Below are positions 1 to 6,878 of a stretch of 14,312 bases of DNA, piece after piece (the stretch's first letter is position 1; every line of letters starts with the position of its first letter). The stretch is taken from positions 1 through 14,312 of the forward strand of contig JBCDGJ010000126.1 in the NCBI GenBank assembly GCA_038757945.1. Direction: 5' to 3'. The notes beneath the pieces were generated by a model that was not told where the DNA came from, searched no databases, and saw only the letters and a program-made list of their open reading frames with translations. A program made the translations under genes and the position numbers. The DNA comes from CALHVX01 sp038757945. Lineage in GTDB: Bacteria; Pseudomonadota; Gammaproteobacteria; Pseudomonadales; Azotimanducaceae.

Positions 1-543
1 GCCGCGAATCTCAAGCGCGAGCCTGGCGGGCTGGTACCGTTCGCGATTGATCAACAGCTCGACCGGTCCTGCGGGCAGGCTCAGTGCTGCAACCGGCGTT
101 TCGCCGACCGTTGACCCCTGGTAGACAACCGTTGCTCCGCTGGGATCTGAGCTCAGCTGCAACCGCCCCGGCAGCGGTTCCAGGGGCAGGGCGATGGCCT
201 GGTTGCGCGTGTCTGATACGGTCACGATGCCGCGATAAGGCGCATAGCCGGTCGCCGTTGCGGTGACCTCGTAGTCCCCGGGCAGCAACAGGTGCACCTG
301 GCCAACCTCGAGGCTGAGCAGGGCGCTCGTTTGCGCCCGTACCGCGGTGTCCGCGCCGGCAAAGGTGACGGAGCGAGCGGTAAACAGAAACAGCAGCACG
401 CCCATCGCGAGCAGCAGCAGGAGCGCGAGAACGACCCTGGGCCACCGGCGTTTGGGCTGCGCCTGCGGATCCGACGACGGGGTGAAGCTCGACGGCTTGA
501 TTGCGATCGCTGCTGGCGCACCGTCGCCTGCTGACGGGCTCAC
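1..543 (-). CDS. PEGA-domain membrane protein (C-terminus beyond window)
   Basis: This is the last visible gene of the left envelope cluster. It runs off the window edge, so only the first 181 residues are seen. The start is a GTG at 541-543, one base after the TAA stop of the upstream TPR gene, which suggests translational coupling. Residues 1-35 are a hydrophilic, Pro/Ser-rich, probably cytoplasmic tail ending in KRRWPR. Residues 36-54 are a Leu-rich transmembrane helix, so the rest should be periplasmic. Residues about 75-120 look like a first beta-rich PEGA-like unit (LLLPGDYEVTATATGY). Residues 127-175 are a clear PEGA repeat (GRLQLSSDPSGATVVYQG, then GETP and a Leu-Pro-Ala-Gly turn). 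PEGA domains are known from surface and envelope proteins and are often fused to other modules. The missing C-terminus could carry one, for example a formylglycine-generating-enzyme-like domain, but that is a guess. Function is unknown. Confidence 0.85.
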   Translation of the reverse strand, partial: MSPSAGDGAPAAIAIKPSSFTPSSDPQAQPKRRWPRVVLALLLLLAMGVLLFLFTARSVTFAGADTAVRAQTSALLSLEVGQVHLLLPGDYEVTATATGYAPYRGIVTVSDTRNQAIALPLEPLPGRLQLSSDPSGATVVYQGSTVGETPVAALSLPAGPVELLINRERYQPARLALEIRG

Positions 544-544
544 C

Positions 545-2092
545 TTAGAGTTCGTCCTGGCAGCGAATGTCTACGGGTGCCATGTTGGGTCGAACCACGA
601 TCCGTGTTCGCACGTCCCGGCATCCGGCCCGGCTGCCCTGCACCGTATACTCCCCCGGCCGCAGCGATAGCTCTTTGGTGGCAAACCGACCGAGCTCGCC
701 GACGCTCGACAGCAGGACCTCGGTGCGGTTGTCGGACGTCAGCCGAACGGGTACTGGCGTCGCGTAGGTTTTCAGCAGGCTCGCAACCCGCGCGATCTGT
801 GCTTCGAGCTTCGGTCCGCGGGGACTCAATGCTCGGGCCTGATCGAGCTCTTCGCGACCGCTTGCCAGGAGGCTGTCTGAGGACAGCTTCTGAGGATTGT
901 CGATGATACGGCGGAGAATGGTCGAACTGCGCAGCTGGCGCTCTGCCTGCGGTTTGCCGGTGCGAGCGAAGGCGATGTTGCCATCCAGCGCGAGCGCCTG
1001 GTCATACCGTTCCAGGGCGGTATCCCACGCTTCCTGCTCGACCGCCGCCGCAGCTTCGCGTTCCAGACGCGCGAGGCGGTTGATGACTGTCGCCGCCTCA
1101 ATTTCCTTCAGGCCGCCACGGGCAACGTCGTTGCCGGGCTCCAGCTTCAGTGCCTTGTTGAATTCCGCCTTTGCCGCGCTGTAGCGGCGTGCTTCCAGCG
1201 CAGCGAAGCCAGCAGACAGCGCCTCCCGTAGCTTCTGGCTCTGGACCTGTTGCTCGGCCTCCGTGATTGCTGCCGGGAGGCCGCTGGTCTCAGGGTCGAT
1301 AGTCTCGATATCCCGGTAGGTGGTCAGCGCACCGCGCCAGTTGTCGGCCAGCGCCTGGTTGCGGGCTTTCCGTTCCAGCTCGGCGACCTCCGGGAGCTTC
1401 TCGGCGCGCGCCAGGCCGGCGGCCGCCGCTGGGTTGTCGGGCGCAATGGCAAGAGCGTTCTCGAAGGCTTCCTTCGCCAGCGCTGCATCGCGTGCGGTCA
1501 GCGCCAGGCCCCCGGCTTCGAGCAGCCGTTCGACCTCGTCGTCAGCGCTATCGATGAGTGTCGCAAGCGCATCTGCGGCGCGCTCGTATTGTTCCTGTGC
1601 CTCGTCGAAGCGTTCTTTCACAAACAGGTCGTCACCAGCCGTGGCCATGGCCAGGGCTGCATCAAACTCTGCTTTACCCCAACGCTCCACATCGAGTTGT
1701 TCCTTGAGCTCGATCTGTCGCTCCACGAAAGTCGCCAACGCCGTTTGCGCATTCTTGCGGGCGATCGCAATCTGCGACGCGGCAAAGGGCGCCGGGCCCT
1801 CATCGCGCGCCGCCGACGTCCCAGCGTTACGTTGTTCCGGCTGCGTGGCCCGCGCCGAAGAATCCCGCTGAGCGGTTGCTGTCGGTCCGGGCCGCTCGTT
1901 GCGCTCGGCACTGGATGCACCCGTTCGCATGAGCATTGCGCTGATAGCAACCACAACCACCAGCAGTGCTGCCAGTGCCAGCATCAACGGTGCCCGCGCC
2001 GGTGCGCCGTCGGCCGTGCCGGTCGTCTGCTTAGGGTTCTTGTGGGAAAGGGGAACCGCGGCGGGCTTGATCGAACGGTTGTCGCTACTCAT
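545..2092 (-). CDS. Single-pass membrane TPR protein with PEGA-like periplasmic C-terminus
   Basis: The product is 515 residues. I chose the ATG at 2090-2092 because it overlaps the end of the upstream lipoprotein gene by 8 bases. The open frame runs further upstream, but that part reads as a shadow of the lipoprotein gene. Residues 1-35 are hydrophilic, 36-55 form a strong transmembrane helix (LMLALAALLVVVVAISAML), and 60-105 are a low-complexity linker. Residues about 150-380 are a helical array with TPR-like units around 155-180, 200-222, 242-270, 292-320 and 345-375 (for example FDEAQEQYERAADAL and YSAAKAEFNKALKLEPG). Residues 445-515 form a beta-rich PEGA-like end (LRPGEYTVQGSRAGCRDV) with Cys491 and Cys511, which could form a disulfide in the periplasm. 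The layout parallels the next gene: short cytoplasmic tail, one helix, periplasmic PEGA-like part. It is probably a scaffold protein. No catalytic motif is seen. Confidence 0.87.
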   Translation of the reverse strand: MSSDNRSIKPAAVPLSHKNPKQTTGTADGAPARAPLMLALAALLVVVVAISAMLMRTGASSAERNERPGPTATAQRDSSARATQPEQRNAGTSAARDEGPAPFAASQIAIARKNAQTALATFVERQIELKEQLDVERWGKAEFDAALAMATAGDDLFVKERFDEAQEQYERAADALATLIDSADDEVERLLEAGGLALTARDAALAKEAFENALAIAPDNPAAAAGLARAEKLPEVAELERKARNQALADNWRGALTTYRDIETIDPETSGLPAAITEAEQQVQSQKLREALSAGFAALEARRYSAAKAEFNKALKLEPGNDVARGGLKEIEAATVINRLARLEREAAAAVEQEAWDTALERYDQALALDGNIAFARTGKPQAERQLRSSTILRRIIDNPQKLSSDSLLASGREELDQARALSPRGPKLEAQIARVASLLKTYATPVPVRLTSDNRTEVLLSSVGELGRFATKELSLRPGEYTVQGSRAGCRDVRTRIVVRPNMAPVDIRCQDEL

Positions 2093-3311
2093 CGGGTACG
2101 GGCAGATCGAAATCTTCGTAGTAGAGCGTGCGCAGCAGCGACCGCAGCTCCGCGTACTGCTCATCTACGGTGCCCTGCAGGCGCACGGTCTGGTTCTCGA
2201 GTTCGAGGGTATGCGGCACAACCTCTGCTTCGGCAGCAACACCGAGCTCCTGCAGCACCTCGGCGTGTATGGCCGCTTCAGCACGCTTGCCGATCGCCGA
2301 TTTGATCGTCATGGCACCACCGATCACGGTGCCAATTCCGGCCGCATCGACCATCGCATTGTCACCCTCGTAGATCGCAGCAACACCGCCGGCAATGGCC
2401 AACGCGCCACCAATGGTGCGCCGTCGCGCTTCCGCTTTCAGCTGCCGGTAGGCGATCGCCTCGTCGTAGGTCGCCTTGCGCCAATTGTTGTAGGGCGTGT
2501 ACATGTTCCGGTAGAACGTGTCGTAGTACTCGTCGAGCGTATCAATGAAGAGATACTCCCGTTCGCGGATCTTCCGAACGCGGGCGAGGTTCGGGTCGTT
2601 CTCCGCCGGCAGCCGCGAAAGTTCCAGCCGTTCGTCGTCCGTGCTGGAGAGATGGTCGCCAAAGGCGTCGGGCGCGAAGCTGCGCGCAAAGCGCATTTCT
2701 GCGACCGTGCGGATCTCCTTGAGCTCGCTGTCGGATAGCGTCTTACGATAAGCCAGCATGTCGTCGGCCAGCTTGCGGTAGAAACCCTGGAAGGGATCAA
2801 CATCTGCCGGCAACGTGTCACCGTAGGCGTACTTGCTGGCCAGTGTCTCGTAGTCGCGCTGAAACCACTGGCGCCCGGTGGCGTCGGCAACCATGACCTG
2901 CATACGGAGCGCTTCTCCGTCCGAATGCAGTATTTTGCCGCTGACCGTCACGTCAACGGCATCGGTGGGGCGTGGCGTCACACGAACGGCTCCCCAGTTG
3001 CCCGTGCTCTGCAGCAGGTTCTTGGTGACGTAGGGCATGAAATTGATTTCTGCCCGCCGCACTTCCGGCTGAATCAGCTGCTCGATGCGTTCGTCGTAAT
3101 CCTCGGGCACGTTGGCATCGAAGACCGCGATGCCGATATCGAGCAACAGCGCTTCGTCCTGTTCCCCTTCGAACTGGTCCGGCGGGGTCAGATCAACGAT
3201 CCGGACTTCTTCGGTGACGCAACCGCCAAGCCCGAACAGCAGCAGCGCCAGGAAATACCTGATCCGGTGACCGGCACTACGGCCGAAGGGGTTGTGCAGA
3301 CAGGCAGCCAT
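2085..3311 (-). CDS. Outer-envelope lipoprotein of unknown family with glycine-zipper-like segment
   Basis: The product is 408 residues from the ATG at 3309-3311. A TTG three codons upstream (3318-3320) is also possible; neither has a convincing Shine-Dalgarno, and translation may be coupled to the gene ending at 3331. A basic n-region (RSAGHRIRY), a hydrophobic core and the lipobox LGGC with Cys31 mark a lipoprotein. The lipidated end reads CVTEEVRIVDL. Residues 50-150 look alpha/beta and include IAVFDANVPEDYDERIEQL. Residues 150-300 are charged and helical, with a Tyr-rich stretch (TLDEYYDTFYRNMYTPYNNW). Residues 299-341 are glycine-rich and hydrophobic (TIGGALAIAGGVAAIY and AGIGTVIGGAMTI), resembling a glycine zipper that could insert in or pack on a membrane. 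Its 3' end overlaps the TPR membrane gene by 8 bases. I do not recognise a named family. A structural partner of the neighbouring TPR and PEGA proteins is an inference from position and localisation. Confidence 0.87.
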   Translation of the reverse strand: MAACLHNPFGRSAGHRIRYFLALLLFGLGGCVTEEVRIVDLTPPDQFEGEQDEALLLDIGIAVFDANVPEDYDERIEQLIQPEVRRAEINFMPYVTKNLLQSTGNWGAVRVTPRPTDAVDVTVSGKILHSDGEALRMQVMVADATGRQWFQRDYETLASKYAYGDTLPADVDPFQGFYRKLADDMLAYRKTLSDSELKEIRTVAEMRFARSFAPDAFGDHLSSTDDERLELSRLPAENDPNLARVRKIREREYLFIDTLDEYYDTFYRNMYTPYNNWRKATYDEAIAYRQLKAEARRRTIGGALAIAGGVAAIYEGDNAMVDAAGIGTVIGGAMTIKSAIGKRAEAAIHAEVLQELGVAAEAEVVPHTLELENQTVRLQGTVDEQYAELRSLLRTLYYEDFDLPVPDE

Positions 3312-3330
3312 GATCAGCAATCAGCATCCA

Positions 3331-4491
3331 TCACTTGTTCTTGTAGCGGCGGTATTCTTCCCACAGCCGTTCTTTCAATTCCGGGTCCGTTTCCTTCATC
3401 GCGGCTTCGCGCAGCTGCCGGGCAATGATGTCGTCGTCCTTGGCATCCCGCACGGGGTCGCCGTCGTTACCGCCGCCGCCGCCGGGCATGGGTCCGGGCG
3501 GCGCGTTGCGGTTTCTTGGAACACCGCCGGTACGACCGCCGGCAACACCACCGCTGTTGCCCTGTTCGCCACCGCTGGCCGTGCCGCTCTCTGCACTGCC
3601 GCCGCCGCCTTGACCGTCACCCGATGACGCCGTGCCCGCCGCCGTACTGCCGGTTCCGGTCTGTACCGTACCGTCACCTGCCCGGCGATTGGCGCTTTCG
3701 CGGGCGATGTCGCGCTCGGCAAGTATCTCGCCATCAATGGTTTCCAGGGCTTCATCGAGCGGATCGGTGCCGCCACCGGAGCCGGTGCCGCTGCCGCCGC
3801 CACCCGGCAGTTCGCCTGTTTCATCCCCCCCGGAACCACCCGGACCGGATGCAGCCTCGCTGCCACCGGGCAGCTCGTTGCTGGTGTCCCAGCCACCGCC
3901 GCCGGGCAGGCCGCCGGTATCCCAACCACCTTCATCGCCGTTGGCGCCACCGCCCGACTGACCGCCCTCCGGCCCGCTGCCAGCAGTGCCCTGGGACTGT
4001 TGCTGGCCACCAGATCCGCCGGGTGTTCCGGGTGTGGTACCTCCAGGGAGCTCCCCGCCAGGCAGACCGCCACCGGACGGCATGCCGTCACCCGAGGGCA
4101 TATTACCCCCGGACGGAGTACCTCCCCCAGAAGGCATGCTGCCTCCCGGAGGTGTCCCGCCGCCCGAAGGCATACTCCCACCCGGGGGCATTCCGCCCCC
4201 GGATGGCATGCCCCCGCCCGAGGGGGTGCCGCCGCCGGATGGCGTTCCGCCGCCGGACGGCATGCCGCCCGAGGAGGGTTGTCCTGAACCAGAGGGAGGT
4301 GATCCGCTTGGCGGTGTGCCGCCGGAGGGTGGGGCACCGCTGGGGGACGGCAGCCCCCCGGACTGTGACGAAGGGGGTGGCGGCACACCACCGCCCTGGG
4401 TAGTAACAGGCGCAATACAGGCGCCAAGGCTGAGCAACACAATGCTGCCGATCAGATTGAATACCCATTGCCGTCGACGGTCAGACATCAT
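3331..4491 (-). CDS. Gly/Pro-rich hexapeptide-repeat lipoprotein
   Basis: The product is 386 residues from the ATG at 4489-4491. The start is one of three adjacent candidates, GTG 4494, ATG 4491 and ATG 4488; GAGG at 4498-4501 sits 6 bases before the middle one. The signal peptide has a basic start (SDRRRQW), a hydrophobic core (VFNLIGSIVLLSL) and a lipobox LGAC with Cys25. Residues 30-75 are Pro/Ser/Gly-rich, and 76-142 are about eleven hexapeptide units of the form (G/S/N)-(M/T)-P-(S/P)-G-G. Residues 145-240 are Gly-rich with two GWDT motifs, and 243-272 and 350-386 are charged helices. The C-terminal IIARQLREAAMKETDPELKE stretch is the only ordered-looking part and may be the binding end. 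Most of the mature protein should be disordered, as a long tether from the outer membrane or cell surface. The gene overlaps the upstream TPR/TonB-like gene by 11 bases. No enzyme motif is seen; function is unknown. Confidence 0.85.
   Translation of the reverse strand: MMSDRRRQWVFNLIGSIVLLSLGACIAPVTTQGGGVPPPPSSQSGGLPSPSGAPPSGGTPPSGSPPSGSGQPSSGGMPSGGGTPSGGGTPSGGGMPSGGGMPPGGSMPSGGGTPPGGSMPSGGGTPSGGNMPSGDGMPSGGGLPGGELPGGTTPGTPGGSGGQQQSQGTAGSGPEGGQSGGGANGDEGGWDTGGLPGGGGWDTSNELPGGSEAASGPGGSGGDETGELPGGGGSGTGSGGGTDPLDEALETIDGEILAERDIARESANRRAGDGTVQTGTGSTAAGTASSGDGQGGGGSAESGTASGGEQGNSGGVAGGRTGGVPRNRNAPPGPMPGGGGGNDGDPVRDAKDDDIIARQLREAAMKETDPELKERLWEEYRRYKNK
4066..4266 (-). repeat. In-frame 18-bp coding repeat array (hexapeptide xMPSGG/xTPSGG)
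   Basis: About eleven degenerate 18-base units lie end to end inside the Gly/Pro-rich lipoprotein gene. Each encodes a hexapeptide such as GMPSGG, GTPSGG, SMPSGG or GTPPGG. Unit variants differ mainly at the Met/Thr codon and at third positions, so the array has drifted rather than being freshly expanded. Every unit is a multiple of three bases, so gain or loss of units would change tether length without breaking the frame. Confidence 0.8.
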
Positions 4492-6211
4492 CACTTACCT
4501 CATCGCCAGCGCTGCTGGCTCCCGCGCCGGGGGCTGGCACCCAAGCAGACTGATCAGGTGTGGCTGAATTAGCGCTGACTGGCGGTCCATCAGGGGGCAC
4601 CGCTGCTGTTGGGTCACCATCGTCGCTGGGCGTCTCCGGGACGGATTCGAGGTCGGCCTCCCGGATCGTTTCGTAGTAGCTGAATTCGTAGCGATAGCGG
4701 TGCTGGGACATCGGTGCCAGATCACCGTCTAGCATTGCGGGGCGATAGCGTGCGGCTCGAAGGCTCTTACGGACCTTGAAATCCATCAGCCCAGGTGGGT
4801 TCGAATCCATACCGCGGATTCGGGTTATCGTGCCCCGCTGCGACAGGTCGAACTCCAGCTCGACAAAGCCCGTTCGCTTGTCTCCCCGCAGCCGCGGTGG
4901 CGGTGGGCGCGGACTGTTCGGCCTGGGAAAGTGCAGCAGCACCGGCTCGCGCATCAGCGCCTCTGCTTCGGCCGGCGACTCTTCCGCCAGCACGGCGATG
5001 GCTTCGAGGTACAGACGATGAGCCTCTCGGTGCTTCTCGAACAACAGATGCCAATCGGCGAGTTTGAGGAATGCCTCTGAGCGCTCCTGACCGGTGGCAT
5101 TGGGCTGCTGGCTGCGCAGCAGAACAATCCGTTCCAGTGCCCGCTCGCCGGCAGAGTAGTTTCCGACGGTGAGTGGCCGCCCGCTGTCGTAGTAGCGGAT
5201 CGGGTCGTCGCTCGGCTGCCCGATCGGCGTCAGCGGCGCATCACCGTCCGCGGAGTAAAAGGGGGGGAAGCGCTCGCGGAAAAAGGATCGTGCGATGCCG
5301 TCGAGCGGCTTGACCAGCATCGGGCTGTCAGCCCCGTAGGCGTTTTCGATGATATTGACGGCCCGCCGATAGAGGTCGCGCGAAAGATAGGGGTTCGAGG
5401 TCTGGTCATACCACTGCGCGAGATGGTACAGGCCAGGCAGCAACTCCGGTGACGCGGCACCGTAGGTCCGCCTGAGGACCGAGAACGCATACTCCTCACG
5501 ATCGTTGGCCTGGTTGAGATCACCAACGAGCTTCAGCACGTTGGCCTCCCGGTAGACGGCGGTAACCTGCTCGGGCGCGTACAGACCACTGTTGACCCGC
5601 TGCACGTGCACCGCGCGACCGTACTGTTCGAGTGCTTCGCTATAGCGTTCCAGCCCAACCAGGGCATCACCGTTCAGCAGCAGCGGCTCGATGAGCTCTG
5701 GCGCATAGCGACCGCGCTCGCGTTCCAGCACGTCAATCTGCACTTCCGTTTCTCGCAGCACCGGCTCGAATTCCTCGAACCGGATCTGCTGCTCCAGGCG
5801 GGCGAACTCGGGATCGCTCGTGAGTCGCGCATCGGCAGTGGCTTCGACGCTGTCGGCTGCGCGCTTGCGGGGGCCGGGCCGTGCGCCCCCGTTTGCGGGT
5901 TGGCTTGCCGGCTGCGGTCGTGTTCTGAAGATCGGGTCGAGGGCCTCTTCGCCCGTCAACTCTTCGCCCGTCAACTGATCGTCGGGATACGCTTCCTCTG
6001 TCCGCTTCGGGCCGGTGCTCCCAGCGGCACCAGTTTCTTCAGCGGCTGCCACGCCGGTGTTGCCTGCCGCTGCTGCAGCACGGTCGACCGCACGAGCTGC
6101 AGCAGCCGTGCCCCAGGACGACAGCACTAGCAGCATCAGGAGCACACTGCTGTTCCGCCATGCAGCCGAAGGTTTCGGCAGTTGTTTCGTGTTCCGGTGA
6201 GGACCTGACAC
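4481..6211 (-). CDS. Secreted TPR protein with TonB C-terminal-like domain
   Basis: First gene of the left cluster, 576 residues from a GTG at 6209-6211. I prefer this start because GGAGAA at 6218-6223 lies 6 bases upstream and the signal peptide then begins with a short basic region. An in-frame ATG at 6233-6235 adds 8 residues but has no ribosome site. The hydrophobic core VLLMLLVLSSWG is followed by an Ala-rich cleavage region (TAAAARA). Residues 45-130 are low-complexity Ala/Gly/Glu/Pro. Residues about 130-410 are helical with TPR-like pairs (YSEALEQYGRAVHVQR, YLSRDLYRRAVNIIENAYG, HREAHRLYLEAIAVLAEESP). Residues 447-512 (GFVELEFDLSQRGTITRIRG to YRPAMLDG and HRYRYEFSY) resemble the TonB C-terminal fold seen in many periplasmic proteins. 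A Pro-rich acidic tail closes the protein. It has no TonB-type N-terminal helix and no ExbB/ExbD neighbour, so energy transduction is unlikely. Protein or peptidoglycan binding is an inference. Confidence 0.86.
   Translation of the reverse strand: MSGPHRNTKQLPKPSAAWRNSSVLLMLLVLSSWGTAAAARAVDRAAAAAGNTGVAAAEETGAAGSTGPKRTEEAYPDDQLTGEELTGEEALDPIFRTRPQPASQPANGGARPGPRKRAADSVEATADARLTSDPEFARLEQQIRFEEFEPVLRETEVQIDVLERERGRYAPELIEPLLLNGDALVGLERYSEALEQYGRAVHVQRVNSGLYAPEQVTAVYREANVLKLVGDLNQANDREEYAFSVLRRTYGAASPELLPGLYHLAQWYDQTSNPYLSRDLYRRAVNIIENAYGADSPMLVKPLDGIARSFFRERFPPFYSADGDAPLTPIGQPSDDPIRYYDSGRPLTVGNYSAGERALERIVLLRSQQPNATGQERSEAFLKLADWHLLFEKHREAHRLYLEAIAVLAEESPAEAEALMREPVLLHFPRPNSPRPPPPRLRGDKRTGFVELEFDLSQRGTITRIRGMDSNPPGLMDFKVRKSLRAARYRPAMLDGDLAPMSQHRYRYEFSYYETIREADLESVPETPSDDGDPTAAVPPDGPPVSANSATPDQSAWVPAPGAGASSAGDEVSDDV
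5945..5974 (-). repeat. Perfect 15-bp tandem duplication inside the TPR/TonB-like gene
   Basis: Two identical 15-base copies (plus strand CTCTTCGCCCGTCAA) sit head to tail at 5945-5959 and 5960-5974. They encode a doubled TGEEL/TGEEA stretch in the low-complexity part of the secreted TPR protein. Identical copies at the DNA level suggest a recent slippage event. The frame is kept. Confidence 0.85.
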
Positions 6212-6581
6212 CCGGGCTTCTCCAGCAACTGGCATTAGAATGATGCGTCTCGTAGGGTGCTCGCCGCCATTTGTTGTGCCGCCTCTGGTGCCATTCTTTC
6301 CATCTTGTTTCTGGACGTCGGTCTGTTCCTGCAGCCACTACGCGGCGGGGCGATTGCGCTGCGACGCGTGCAATTTCGCGTCTCCGAAGGGATAGACCAC
6401 AACTTCTTGAATCCGTTCGAGTCTGAGTTGCGGCATTGAGCCAGTCAAGCAAGTGAAAAGATTGTCATCTCCGCCTTTCAGGGCCCGTCGGCCGCGCGCG
6501 TCAGCGCTGTGCGCACCCCCTCACGGTGCCTTAAACTGCCAGGTACCGGGCAGCGTCCCACCGCAACAGGTCTGACCAGCA
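6212..6581. other. Divergent intergenic region, likely holding promoters for both operons
   Basis: About 370 bases separate the start of the minus-strand envelope cluster from the plus-strand tusA operon. The region is visibly richer in A and T than the flanking genes in its middle part (6400-6470). A TTGACT at 6443-6448 on the minus strand could be a -35 box, but the matching -10 position (CAGACT) is poor, so I do not call a promoter. No strong inverted repeat, riboswitch or terminator stands out. Short open frames on both strands (for example 6257-6439 plus) lack a good ribosome site and family resemblance. Confidence 0.5.
6218..6223 (-). promoter_or_regulatory. Ribosome binding site deciding the GTG start at 6211
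   Basis: GGAGAA on the minus strand lies 6 bases before the GTG at 6209-6211. The competing in-frame ATG at 6233-6235 has no such site, so this motif favours the shorter protein. Confidence 0.55.
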
Positions 6582-6878
6582 TTGAACGATTCTGAGGACC
6601 CGAACGCCAACCGTCTGACTGCCATACCGGCGTCGGTAGCAGCTGTCCGCCAGGCCGATGCCGAGCTCGATGCCACCGGGCTGAGCTGCCCCGAGCCGCT
6701 GATGCTGCTGCGCCATAAGATGCGGGAGCTGGCCCCGGGCGCGGTGCTCTACGTTCGCGCGACCGACCCGTCTACGGAGCGCGATTTTCAGAACTACTGC
6801 CGCTTTGTCGGGCACACGCTCATCGCCACCGAGCGACGGGAGGATTGTTATGAATTCTGGCTCCGGCACACAGCCTGA
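6582..6878 (+). CDS. tusA: TusA/SirA-family sulfur carrier protein
   Basis: The product is 98 residues. The start is a TTG at 6582: an in-frame TGA lies at 6573-6575, and the next candidate start falls inside the core fold, so no other start is workable. Residues 28-98 match the TusA fold. ELDATGLSCPEP carries the family's signature Cys36 in the CPEP motif, followed by the amphipathic helix MLLRHKMRELAPG, the strand VLYVRATDPS and a C-terminal YEFWLRH strand. In this family the Cys receives persulfide sulfur and passes it on, for example toward tRNA 2-thiouridine or other sulfur pathways. About 25 N-terminal residues precede the core and are longer than in E. coli TusA. It heads an overlapping operon with a gamma-glutamylcyclotransferase-like gene. 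Family assignment is firm; whether it serves tRNA thiolation specifically is not shown here. Confidence 0.88.
   Translation: MNDSEDPNANRLTAIPASVAAVRQADAELDATGLSCPEPLMLLRHKMRELAPGAVLYVRATDPSTERDFQNYCRFVGHTLIATERREDCYEFWLRHTA
6838..6843 (+). promoter_or_regulatory. Ribosome binding site for the cyclotransferase-like gene
   Basis: GGGAGG lies 6 bases before the ATG at 6850, inside the end of the tusA-like gene. It fixes the start over the longer open frame that begins upstream at 6805. Confidence 0.75.

Noticed and set aside
1250..2305. Long plus-strand open frame (351 residues) opposite the TPR membrane gene
   Set aside because: It lies antisense to a gene with clear membrane helix and TPR units. 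Its product is Arg/Cys-rich without family features, as expected from GC-rich shadow frames.
4066..4266. CRISPR-like regular repetition
   Set aside because: Units are 18 bases, contiguous and in frame, with no unique spacers and no cas genes nearby. It is a coding repeat.
3396..4442. Second minus-strand frame (348 residues) through the repeat lipoprotein
   Set aside because: Rich in Arg, Ala, Pro and His with no signal peptide or motif. The other frame has a signal peptide, lipobox and regular repeats.
6257..6439. 60-codon plus-strand frame with a hydrophobic N-terminus in the intergenic region
   Set aside because: GTG start with AGG directly abutting it, so no usable ribosome site, and an unconvincing C-terminal half. 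It may be chance.
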